Origin: Verrucomicrobia subdivision 3 bacterium UBA7542
Lineage (GTDB): Bacteria; Verrucomicrobiota; Verrucomicrobiia; Limisphaerales; UBA11358
Length of the DNA stretch: 18,892 bases
NCBI GenBank assembly: GCA_002479245.1
Contig: DLMG01000078.1
Span: 1 to 18,892 of the forward strand
Reading direction: 5' to 3'
The notes beneath the pieces were generated by a model. It worked only from the letters and a program-made list of their open reading frames with translations. It was not told where the DNA came from and made no database searches. This document shows positions 7,209 to 14,985 of this stretch, one piece after another (the stretch's first letter is position 1; each line of letters begins with the position of its first letter). Position numbers and translations under genes: made by a program.

Positions 7209-8080
7209 TTATGAGCCGATTCAGCTATGATGTGGCGGTGGCTTACCGGATTTATCCCAAAATGTCCGTCGACCGCCCTCCAATTTTCGCCGAAGATAAA
7301 TTTAAGCTGGCTGAACTGTGTCTGAAGTCCTTCAAAGACTCGCTGGGCGGGTTGCGGGTAAAGTTATGGGCGCTGCTTAACGACTGCCCGCCTGCTTACG
7401 AGTCAATATTCACGAAGTTGTGGGCTCCGGAGGATTTGGTTCTTTTGCGCTATCCGGGTGTCGGAGCTGGCATCACACTCCAAGAACAGACCCGCATCCT
7501 CACGGAACAGACGGATGCAGAAATTGTTCATTTTGCCGAAGACGATTACTTCTATCTGCCGGGCCAATTCCATCTGGCGGTTGATTTTCTGAAGCAAAAT
7601 CCCGCTGCCGATTTTGCGACCCCCTACGATCATCCAGATCAGCATACAACCGATTTGCACAATCTTTTCCATGAAACAAGGGCATTTGGCGGCAAAACCT
7701 GGAGTTCCTGCATCAGCACCACGCATACTTTTCTGGCCAAGCGCGCCGTGTTGATTGAAAGCCGGAAACTTTTCCTGAAACTTTTTCAAGATTTTGAGGG
7801 GCGAACCAGCCCCGATTTGGCGATGTGGATGGCGCTGACCAAGAAAAGGGTTTTCAATCCCGTCAAATTCTTCCGCTGGTCGCTTTCACACCGCTATTGG
7901 GCGGGCAGCATCTTCCTCGCGTGGTATCATTGCTGGCCGCAGATTTTGTTTGGCCGCCGGTTCACCCTATGGGCGCCACAGCCAGCCATCGCCACACACA
8001 TGGTCGCCAAGTTACAAGCGCCGGGCATTGACTGGCAGAAGGAATTCCAAGCGCGCATGGCTGCCGCTGGCAAAATTTGA
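7205..8080 (+). CDS. Putative GT-A-type glycosyltransferase, uncharacterised family
   Basis: A 291-residue protein, last in the CDP-sugar operon. The start at 7205 is chosen from the ATGA overlap with the previous stop; a second ATG two codons later is possible. It opens with a strand like those of nucleotide-sugar binding folds (YDVAVAYRIYP). An acidic FAEDDYFYLP motif at about residues 110-119 resembles the DxD metal site of GT-A glycosyltransferases. The C-terminal third is rich in Trp and aromatic residues, suggesting membrane-surface contact but not clear transmembrane helices. It does not match the common GT2 motif set, so the function is inferred from the acidic motif and operon position: possibly the transferase for the CDP-sugar made by the upstream genes. 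It ends 12 bp from the stop of a convergent gene. Confidence 0.55.
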   Translation: MIMSRFSYDVAVAYRIYPKMSVDRPPIFAEDKFKLAELCLKSFKDSLGGLRVKLWALLNDCPPAYESIFTKLWAPEDLVLLRYPGVGAGITLQEQTRILTEQTDAEIVHFAEDDYFYLPGQFHLAVDFLKQNPAADFATPYDHPDQHTTDLHNLFHETRAFGGKTWSSCISTTHTFLAKRAVLIESRKLFLKLFQDFEGRTSPDLAMWMALTKKRVFNPVKFFRWSLSHRYWAGSIFLAWYHCWPQILFGRRFTLWAPQPAIATHMVAKLQAPGIDWQKEFQARMAAAGKI

Positions 8081-8092
8081 AATTCTCCTTTA

Positions 8093-9163
8093 TCAGACAT
8101 CCACTCGCGGCCGGCCGAATTGAAACAGACGTTTAATTTCAAACCAGCGGTTCAGTTTCAACCGGAAAAACCGCAGCATCCAGAAATCAGAATGTTTTCT
8201 GAATGTTGCAACCATTTTTCGTTGCTGGGCGATATGGCCGCGCAACCGCCAGCAATCACGCAGCACGTCCAGAAAGGTGGTTTTGACGAACGACCAACGC
8301 CGCAACAGCAAACTGCCGACGAGCGATTCCAAAAACAACAACGCGATGAGCGGAATGATTGGCAACAGCAAAATGTGCTGCCCGTTTTTGAGCAAGGTCA
8401 GGATGCAGTTTCGATTGGTGAGAAACCGCTTTTTGTCCGTCGTGCGAAATTCCACCGTTGCAATGCCGCCGGCCGGGTTGACCCCGGCCGCGCCGCGGTG
8501 GTGCAGCCGCGCAGGAACAACGCCCGCCGCCTTGTAACCTGCGATCCACAACCGCCAGGAGAGGTCCGCATCGTCCGAGTAAATGAAAAAATTCGCGTCG
8601 AACATGCCCACCTGGTTGAAGACATCCGCGCGGACCAGATACGAGCAGCCGCCGGGAATGAAAATTTCGCGCGAAGCGGTCACGGGCGACGACGGGCTGG
8701 GAAGTCCGAAGAGGTCAAAGCCGAAAAATCCAAAGTCCTGATATGAATTATCTGGATAGTTCACTACATAGGGCGTGGAGGCGACGGCACCAAGTTCTTC
8801 GGTGCCCGCAATCAACCGCTCCATGCAATCCGCTTCCATCCAGGTATCGTTGTTCAGGAAAAACAAGTAGCGTCCGTTCGCCGCGCGCGCACCGGAATTG
8901 TTGCCTTCGCAGAAGCCGAGGTTCGCCGAATTCCGCACGATGCGGGCACAGGGAAAATCTGCCAACAACCGCCGCGCCACCGCCACGGAATCGTCGTTGG
9001 AATTGTTGTCCACCATGATGGTTTCAATCTGGCCGAGAATGGTCTGAGTCTTGATGGTTTCAAAACATTTCGGCAACCAGCCCGCGCCGTTGCAATTCAG
9101 CACGACGAGGCTGACCAGCGGCTGGCCATCCATGTGGCCGAAGCGTTCGATGTGGCTTTCCAT
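8093..9163 (-). CDS. Glycosyltransferase family 2, WcaA/rhamnosyltransferase-like
   Basis: A 356-residue inverting GT-A glycosyltransferase. Visible motifs are SLVVLNCNG at the first strand, VDNNSNDDS (51-59), NLGFCEGNN (81-89), the metal-binding FFLNNDTW (101-108), and IYSDDADLSWRLW (194-206), which holds the acidic catalytic-base region of this family. A hydrophobic stretch at about 270-295 and a basic tail suggest attachment to the inner membrane. It would add a sugar to a lipid-linked oligosaccharide; donor and acceptor are unknown. It is the last gene of the minus-strand operon and directly abuts the previous gene. It starts at an ATG at 9163; an ATG ten codons in is a possible alternative. 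Confidence 0.9.
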   Translation of the reverse strand: MESHIERFGHMDGQPLVSLVVLNCNGAGWLPKCFETIKTQTILGQIETIMVDNNSNDDSVAVARRLLADFPCARIVRNSANLGFCEGNNSGARAANGRYLFFLNNDTWMEADCMERLIAGTEELGAVASTPYVVNYPDNSYQDFGFFGFDLFGLPSPSSPVTASREIFIPGGCSYLVRADVFNQVGMFDANFFIYSDDADLSWRLWIAGYKAAGVVPARLHHRGAAGVNPAGGIATVEFRTTDKKRFLTNRNCILTLLKNGQHILLLPIIPLIALLFLESLVGSLLLRRWSFVKTTFLDVLRDCWRLRGHIAQQRKMVATFRKHSDFWMLRFFRLKLNRWFEIKRLFQFGRPRVDV

Positions 9164-10174
9164 TTATTTCAAAGTCTGTTTCGGCTTCAGCTTGGCGACC
9201 AAATTCCGGTCACTGCGCCAGGTTTTGTAAGTCCACACCCCCCAGGCATCGCCCAGCACGCTGCCGAGACTGGCCGGCAAATGCCAGAGCCAGCGCGCAT
9301 CGCCATCACGAATCAAGCCACGCAACGAGTGCCACAGCGGGCCGGCGAATGTGACGCAATAGACGCCCGCCAGCCAGAGCGGCACGGGCGGTTTTTCCTT
9401 CATCCAATTTGTTTTTGCCGCTTCCTGCACGCGAAGAAAATGAACCGTGGCGCGGCGGCGTTTTTGCACGAAGCCCCAGAGCGTCTGGACGTAATAATGA
9501 TGAACGCCGCGTCCGCGGATGCGCAGCCATTCGCGTTTGCCCTCACGCATGAGATGCAACGCCGCGTGCGTATCCTGAAAATATCCGCTGGTTTTTACGG
9601 ACTCCAAATCCGCGCGGCGAAACACAAATCCGTTGGCCCCGAGCGGATACGAAAGCGAATTACCAGGCAGGATCCAGCGTTCCACCTCACCATCGCGCGC
9701 GACAAGTTTCGGATTCGTGCTCATTAGCCAGGCAATCGGATCGCTGATGTGCAGCCGGTGCGTGAGGTAGGCGCAGAACGAACTCATTTTCGGCGATGGC
9801 AAATAATAACTTTCCACGCCCAGCGCCTGCGGATTTACGGCGAGCGCTTTTACTGCGAGTTCGATGTAATCGGCGTGGGTGATTTCGTTGTCCGCATCCA
9901 CAAACACGATGAATTCGCCGGTGGCGTGCTGAAGCGCAAGGCGTTTGCCTTCCTCCATGTTTTTGCCGTCGTCGTCGAGGACGATGGCGCCATATTTTTT
10001 TGCGATTTCGCGCGTGCGGTCGGTCGAATGCGCGTCGGCCAGCAGAATTTCATAGCGGTCGCGGGGATACGTCTGGCGCGCGATGGATGACAAAACGTTG
10101 TCCAGCAATGCCTCGACGTTCAGCGTCGGCAGGATGAAGCTGGTGCGAGGCAAATTTTCCGAACCGGACTGCAT
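9164..10174 (-). CDS. Glycosyltransferase family 2
   Basis: A 336-residue GT2 enzyme. The donor-binding strand (SFILPTLNVE), the DAHSTDRT motif (47-54) and the DxD-type FVDADNEI (91-98) are present. The middle region, with YPLGANGFVFRR, corresponds to the acceptor-binding part of the family. The C-terminal third has aromatic hydrophobic segments (about 255-315) followed by a basic tail, compatible with peripheral or single-pass membrane association. It lies 36 bp after the flippase gene and runs directly into the next GT2 gene, so the three are probably co-transcribed. Substrates cannot be assigned. Confidence 0.88.
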   Translation of the reverse strand: MQSGSENLPRTSFILPTLNVEALLDNVLSSIARQTYPRDRYEILLADAHSTDRTREIAKKYGAIVLDDDGKNMEEGKRLALQHATGEFIVFVDADNEITHADYIELAVKALAVNPQALGVESYYLPSPKMSSFCAYLTHRLHISDPIAWLMSTNPKLVARDGEVERWILPGNSLSYPLGANGFVFRRADLESVKTSGYFQDTHAALHLMREGKREWLRIRGRGVHHYYVQTLWGFVQKRRRATVHFLRVQEAAKTNWMKEKPPVPLWLAGVYCVTFAGPLWHSLRGLIRDGDARWLWHLPASLGSVLGDAWGVWTYKTWRSDRNLVAKLKPKQTLK

Positions 10175-10210
10175 GGTGTGAGTGTGGCCGAAGGCGGCAA
10201 CAAAATCAAA

Positions 10211-11459
10211 TCAGCTTTGCGCGACTGGTTTGTGCCGGCGCAGGATGACAAACCAGACGATAAAGAGGATTGCGAAAGCAGTTCCAGCGGCGGCAAACAT
10301 GGTTTGCAGCAACGCCGCTGGAGTTTTCCCAAGAACGAGCAGCGCGAGCCAGTAGGCAAGCCCGAGTCCGCCATAAAGCAATGAGATTTTTTGCCAGCGG
10401 CCGGCCAGCGCCCAGTAGGCGAGTGATTGCAGCAGTCCGACGAAGACCCTTGTCACCGCAAATGGGCTGACCATCCCGGCGGCTTGCGGTGTATATTTAT
10501 CGAGAATTTTCAGGAAGAACGCTCGCAGCACAAAAAGGCAGATTGCACCCAAAACCAGGGCGAGGCCGGAAAGCCCGAATAATTTGAGTTGCTCCCCACG
10601 ACGCCGCCCGTGCGCCGGGCGGAGCGCGAGGTGAACAATACCATCAGCAGCGGCGCAATGGTCATGGGCAGCGCGCGCGCCAAAATTCCGGCGGCGGCAT
10701 AGGCATCGAGTTCTTCTTTGGTGAAAAATTTGTTTACCACCAGGTAGTCGCCTTGAAAAAAAAAGTTGCCGGCCACAAACGCCGCGCTGACGATGAAGTA
10801 TTGGGCGAACTCGCGGTTCCACGGCGGGACCGGCTCGCCGTGCAGCGACAAATCCTTTCGCCAGAAAAGCAGGACGAGATTGGCCAGCAGCGCGAAGGCC
10901 GAGGCGAGCACGGCGGTTTCCGCCGACGGCCATTTGAAGGTGATGAGCCAGCCGAAAGAAACGCGCAGCAGCATGGCCAGAAATCCGATGAGCGCGAGCC
11001 GTTTGAACCACGCAAGACCCAGGCACAACGCCGTGGCCAGCGAAGCCCACAGGCCCAGGAGCGCGCAGCCGAGCGTCACCAGCATCAGGCTTTCGTTATA
11101 GTGGAAAAAATCGCTCAACGGCTTGGTGACAATCATCGCCAGCACCGAACCGGTAATGGTGAACCGGAACAGAAATTTCCGGCAGCCCAGGAGCAAGCCC
11201 TGCAGCCGTGCGCTGTCGCCGCTGGCGTTGAAATGCGCGATGTAATGCGTGACGGCAAAGGTGGCCACCGCTGGCAGCAAACCCAGCAGCGTCATCAAAC
11301 CGCCCAACGCGCTGTTCGCGTTGCCGTATTGCCCGGCCCGCCCAAGTGCCGGCCCAGCACGCCTTGAAAGGCCAGATTGCCCAGCCCGGTGACAAAACTG
11401 ATGGCGGAGAAAATGATGCCGCTCTGCAATAGATTTCCGGCGCGTGAATCGCTTTTCAT
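10211..11459 (-). pseudogene. wzx: Wzx-like polysaccharide flippase, interrupted by two -1 frameshifts
   Basis: One flippase of about 416 residues is spread over three minus-strand frames. The N-terminal piece starts at 11459 (MKSDSRAGNLLQSG) and reaches LGRHLGGPG. The middle piece continues from GQYGNANSALGG to VLFTSRSA, and the last piece runs from GEQLKLFGLSG to the stop at 10211. Each junction is repaired by adding one base inside a G-run of the coding strand, near 11331-11343 and near 10594-10597. The restored protein has a dozen or so hydrophobic segments typical of MATE/Wzx-superfamily flippases, which move undecaprenyl-linked repeat units to the periplasm. The start overlaps the previous stop as ATGA. 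The identical kind of lesion at both sites makes sequencing or assembly error as likely as true inactivation. Confidence 0.8.
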
Positions 11460-12526
11460 ACGAGCGGTTGCAATGCCTTTTCGTGGGCGCGCACCCATTC
11501 AAAAATGTCCGTAACGATTTGGGTCACGTCGCGTTTGGGCCGCCAGTTGGTTCGCGCAAACAATTTGGAACAGTCGGCAATGAAAATGCGCAGGTCGGCC
11601 TGCCGGGTTTCTGGTTCGGCGCCAACCGGCACTTCGCGTCCGACAATTTTCCGGCACGCGGCGGTAAGTTCTTTCAGCGAAACGGAAATTTCCAGCCCGC
11701 CGCCAACGTTGCCAAGCCAGCCGTCCCAAGGGTCAAAGTCGGAAATTTGTTCCCCGACCAGTTCGCAAAGGTCGGCCACGTGCAGCACGTCCCGGACCTG
11801 TTTTCCCTTCCCGCCGTAGCCGATGTACTTGAGCGGTTTGCCGAAAAAATGCCGCAGCACCCAAAGCGCCACCACGCCCTGGTCCACCTTCCCCATCTGC
11901 CACGGCCCGGCGATGACGCTGCAACGATTGATGGCGGCGCGCAGGCCGAAGCCGCCGCGGTATTCTTCAATCAAGCCTTCGCCGGCGAATTTAGTCAGGC
12001 CGTAGAGCGAGCGCGGACCGGTCATCGGACAATCCTCGCTGACGCCGCGCGCGGAGACCGGCGCGTCGGGCACGTCCGTCCACGCGAAGCGCGCCGGTTG
12101 TTCGAGCCACGGATGTTGTTCCAAAATCCGGATGGGATAGACGCGGCTCGTGGAGAAAAACAGGAATTTGCTTTTCCACAGACGGGCCTGCTCGAGGCAG
12201 CGGTAAGCGCCCATGAAATTGGTCTCCATTAAATAATCCGGCGATTCGCCATAACCCGCCAGCACCGACGGTTCGGCGGAACATTCGAGGATGAATTCAA
12301 ACGGACCTGCCGGGAACTCGCGCGCGAAACGGATGTCGCCCTTCACGAATTCCACGCCGGCCTCCTGAAGCCGGGGAACGTTCAACTCCGAGCCGCGCCG
12401 GTACAAATTGTCCATGCAGACCATCCGCGTGCGGGGATGGTGGGCCTTGAGATGAAGGGCGAGGCTGCTGCCGACAAAGCCCGCACCACCGGTGATCAAA
12501 ATGCTTTCTGGAAAGGAAGCCTTCAT
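11456..12526 (-). CDS. Extended SDR, CDP-paratose 2-epimerase-like (RfbE-related)
   Basis: A 356-residue NAD-dependent epimerase/dehydratase. The Rossmann GGAGFVG is at 13-19, the serine/threonine region FSTSRVY at 124-130, and the YxxxK pair is Tyr175/Lys179. The DQGVVALWV stretch, GKGKQVRDVLH, and a C-terminal segment with RIFIADCSKL and NWRPK resemble RfbE (CDP-tyvelose/paratose 2-epimerase). It probably epimerises or otherwise modifies a nucleotide sugar in the cytosol; the exact substrate is unknown. It begins on the base next to the previous gene's stop and ends with a 4-bp overlap into the flippase gene, so it is embedded in a tight operon with a second RfbE-like protein. Confidence 0.85.
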   Translation of the reverse strand: MKASFPESILITGGAGFVGSSLALHLKAHHPRTRMVCMDNLYRRGSELNVPRLQEAGVEFVKGDIRFAREFPAGPFEFILECSAEPSVLAGYGESPDYLMETNFMGAYRCLEQARLWKSKFLFFSTSRVYPIRILEQHPWLEQPARFAWTDVPDAPVSARGVSEDCPMTGPRSLYGLTKFAGEGLIEEYRGGFGLRAAINRCSVIAGPWQMGKVDQGVVALWVLRHFFGKPLKYIGYGGKGKQVRDVLHVADLCELVGEQISDFDPWDGWLGNVGGGLEISVSLKELTAACRKIVGREVPVGAEPETRQADLRIFIADCSKLFARTNWRPKRDVTQIVTDIFEWVRAHEKALQPLV

Positions 12527-13582
12527 TCAATCGGCGCGGCAGGTGTCGTGGATTTCCTCCAGAATTTCCTTCAGACCATAGCGGAAATTCCAGGCCGTGT
12601 AATGTGACTGGAATTTTCTCACGTCGCTGATCCACCAAATATGGTCGCCGATGCGGTTGTTTTCCTCGTAAGTCCATTTCAGTTTGCGCCCGCTGATTTG
12701 TTCACACAGGTCAATCGCTTCGAGCATGGAACAATTTGAATGGCGGCTGCCGCCGATGTTGTAAACCTCGCCCGAGTGCGGTTTCTGGAAAAACTGCCAG
12801 AACGCCTCGACGAGGTCGTGGCTGTGGATGTTGTCGCGCACCTGTTTGCCTTTGTAGCCGAACACGCGATAAGGCGTGCCGGTCACGGTGCAGCGCATCA
12901 GGTAAGCAAGGAAACCGTGTAATTCCGTGCCGGCATGGGCCGGTCCAGTCAGACATCCGCCACGGAAACACGCGGTCTTCATTCCAAAATAACGCCCGTA
13001 TTCCTGCACCAGCACGTCCGCCGCGACTTTCGACGCGCCGAACAACGAGTGTTTGGTCTGGTCAATGCTCATCGTTTCCGGGATGCCGGGTTCGTAGGCG
13101 TGACCGGATTTGATTTCCCAGCGTTTTTCCAGTTCCACCAGCGGCAGCCGGTTGGGCGTGTCGCCATAGACCTTGTTGGTGGAGGTGAAGATAAAAACGG
13201 CCTCCGGGCAAAATTGTCGCGTCGCCTCCAGCAAATTGAGCGTCGCGGTGGCGTTGACGCTGAAGTCCGCGTGTGGATCGCGCGCCGCCCAATCGTGTGA
13301 GGGTTGCGCTGCCGTGTGGATGATCAGGGTAATGTCCTCGCCGAGTTGGCGGAGCAGATTTTCGACAGCCTGACGGTCGCGGATGTCAAAGTCGTGATGT
13401 TGATAGTTCGGGATGGACTCGATGAGTTTCCGGCGGTTGGCCAGCGTGGACGCGCCGTCACCGAAAAACCAGCGTCGCAGGTCATTGTCAATGCCGACCA
13501 CCCTGAAGCCCTCCCGGGCAAATCGCTTGACGCTTTCTGAACCGATCAAGCCGGCAGCGCCGGTTATAATAACAGTGTTCAT
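12527..13582 (-). CDS. RfbE-like SDR with Phe in place of the catalytic Tyr
   Basis: A 351-residue extended SDR from the ATG at 13582. It has the Rossmann GAAGLIG (8-14), the RfbE-type STNKVYG (134-140), and the family blocks [18 protein letters not shown] and [15 protein letters not shown]. In the position of the YxxxK motif the sequence is FGASK, so Phe181 replaces the catalytic tyrosine while Lys185 remains; the codon is TTC. The motif HSLFGASK is remembered as conserved in close relatives, so this is probably a subfamily trait rather than a mutation. NAD binding is expected, but ordinary SDR hydride chemistry would need another acid/base. It is the first gene of the minus-strand operon and directly abuts the second RfbE-like gene. 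Confidence 0.85.
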   Translation of the reverse strand: MNTVIITGAAGLIGSESVKRFAREGFRVVGIDNDLRRWFFGDGASTLANRRKLIESIPNYQHHDFDIRDRQAVENLLRQLGEDITLIIHTAAQPSHDWAARDPHADFSVNATATLNLLEATRQFCPEAVFIFTSTNKVYGDTPNRLPLVELEKRWEIKSGHAYEPGIPETMSIDQTKHSLFGASKVAADVLVQEYGRYFGMKTACFRGGCLTGPAHAGTELHGFLAYLMRCTVTGTPYRVFGYKGKQVRDNIHSHDLVEAFWQFFQKPHSGEVYNIGGSRHSNCSMLEAIDLCEQISGRKLKWTYEENNRIGDHIWWISDVRKFQSHYTAWNFRYGLKEILEEIHDTCRAD

Positions 13583-13845
13583 AAGACAGGCCGCCGCGCG
13601 TCGATACCGGGGAAAATCATTTGCCCCATTCGACCGTTTCGCGCGGGACAAAACCAGCTTCCACATCCGGGGCGATACGAGCAGGCGGGTGTGGTTGGGG
13701 AACTCAACGCAAATGTCTCCCGGTACCAGGCGCGCAGCAGTTTGGATAAAACCATAGCTAACACCGCCATTAGCTTGCGGCGGTGATTTACCGGATGACG
13801 AGCAATGGCACGCAGGGCGCCCAGAATTTTCGTGACGGGATTCAT
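13583..13845 (-). pseudogene. Decayed N-terminal fragment of an FkbM-like methyltransferase
   Basis: From an ATG at 13845 the minus strand reads [20 protein letters not shown] then [10 protein letters not shown]. This resembles the HPxNRxxKxxAL start of one FkbM-methyltransferase group. After LLRAWYR the frame is lost; adding one base in a GGG run continues it as [17 protein letters not shown], again like that family (NxTRLLVxP). Homology then ends and the SAM-binding domain is absent. A further one-base shift would give a short tail ending at TGA at 13617-13619. The stretch is therefore a truncated and frameshifted remnant upstream of the minus operon. The assignment rests on short remembered motifs. 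Confidence 0.42.
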
Positions 13846-14013
13846 GAGAACGGCTTCAGAAGCTTGCAGCAACCGGCAAGTGCAGGCAAAGGTAATTTTC
13901 GATGTTTGGCAGCATGGTGGCGTCCCTATCATGACATTGCCTCCTGCGCCTGCCAGGCTCCTCTAAAAGTGCTGGCGGGTCCCGCCTGCCCGCACTAGAC
14001 TCCGCGCTCGATC
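13846..14013. other. Divergent intergenic region
   Basis: This stretch separates the minus-strand remnant and operon from the plus-strand operon at 14014, so promoters for both directions may lie here. The only plus-strand candidate seen is TTGGCA (13906-13911) and TATCAT (13927-13932), with a short 15-base spacer. The 3' part holds a GC-rich hairpin listed separately. No Shine-Dalgarno sequence precedes the ATG at 14014. Confidence 0.4.
13969..13995 (+). promoter_or_regulatory. GC-rich hairpin in the leader of the 14014 operon
   Basis: GTGCTGGCGGG (13969-13979) and CCTGCCCGCAC (13985-13995) form an 11-bp stem with one mismatch and one G-T wobble around a 5-nt loop (TCCCG). It ends 18 bases before the ATG at 14014 and has no T run, so it is not a standard terminator. 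It could be a leader RNA structure, a protein-binding palindrome or a dispersed repeat. Confidence 0.5.
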
Positions 14014-14985
14014 ATGGAAAAAGTTTTTGTGACAGGCGCTGCCGGTTTCATTGGCAGCAACCTTGTTGACCGCCTGCTGGCCGGCGGTAAACACATCGTC
14101 GGTTGGGATAATTTCTCGACCGGCCAGCGTGAATTTCTGGAATCGGCGTCAACCAATCCCAAATTCAAACTCATCGAAGGTGATTGTCTGGATTTGTCCG
14201 CGTTGATCCGCGCGATGGCGGGATGTGATTTCGTTTTTCATCTGGCCGCGAATGCAGACGTCCGGTTCGGCCTGGACCACCCGCACAAGGATTTTCAGCA
14301 AAATGCCGTTGCCACCTTCAACGTGCTTGAGGCCATGCGCGCCAACGGCATCAAAGGCATTGCGTTCAGTTCCACCGGCAGCGTCTATGGCGAGGCGGAA
14401 ATTTTCCCCACGCCCGAAAACCATCCGTTTCCGGTCCAAACCTCCCTGTACGCGGCCTCGAAGCTCGCCTGTGAAGGATTTATTCACGCTTACTGCGAAG
14501 GCTACGGATTTGAAGGTTACATTTTCCGGTTTGTCTCCATTCTCGGCGAACGCTACACCCACGGCCACGTTTTGGATTTTTACAAACAACTGGTCGCCCA
14601 CCCCGGCCAATTGAAAGTTTTGGGCGATGGCGCACAACGCAAATCCTATCTTTACGTGGGAGACTGTCTCAACGCCATGTTGCACGTGGTGGATCGCGCC
14701 ACCGCCAGACAAGCCAGGCACCACGTGGAAATTTACAACCTCGGCGCCGATGAATACGTGCAGGTCAACGATTCCATCCATTTCATCTGCGGCGCGCTGA
14801 AGTTGAAACCGCGCCTCGAATACAGCGGCGGCAACAAGGGCTGGATCGGCGACAACCCGTTCATTTTTCTCGACACCAAAAAAATCCGCGCCACCGGCTG
14901 GAAAACCACGCTTACCATCGAACAGTCCATCATCCGTACGCTCCAATGGCTCCAGCAAAACCAGTGGGTGCTCCAACGCCGATGA
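14014..14985 (+). CDS. NAD-dependent sugar epimerase (GalE-like extended SDR)
   Basis: A 323-residue extended SDR. The Rossmann GAAGFIG (8-14) and the cofactor-proximal WDNFSTG (31-37) are present. The catalytic SSTGSVYG is at 119-126, with Tyr146/Lys150 as the YxxxK pair (YAASK). Later come FRFVSILGERYTHGHV and the C-terminal sugar-binding blocks. This organisation fits UDP-glucose/UDP-GlcNAc 4-epimerase-like proteins that interconvert NDP-sugars in the cytosol, though the specific substrate is not readable. It is the first gene of a four-gene plus-strand operon, and its stop overlaps the start of the dehydrogenase-like gene (ATGA), suggesting they act on the same sugar nucleotide. Confidence 0.88.
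   Translation: MEKVFVTGAAGFIGSNLVDRLLAGGKHIVGWDNFSTGQREFLESASTNPKFKLIEGDCLDLSALIRAMAGCDFVFHLAANADVRFGLDHPHKDFQQNAVATFNVLEAMRANGIKGIAFSSTGSVYGEAEIFPTPENHPFPVQTSLYAASKLACEGFIHAYCEGYGFEGYIFRFVSILGERYTHGHVLDFYKQLVAHPGQLKVLGDGAQRKSYLYVGDCLNAMLHVVDRATARQARHHVEIYNLGADEYVQVNDSIHFICGALKLKPRLEYSGGNKGWIGDNPFIFLDTKKIRATGWKTTLTIEQSIIRTLQWLQQNQWVLQRR

Noticed and set aside
14946..14981. Upstream in-frame ATG for the dehydrogenase-like gene
   Set aside because: It lies inside the epimerase gene; the ATG at 14982 forms a standard ATGA overlap and directly precedes the first Rossmann strand.
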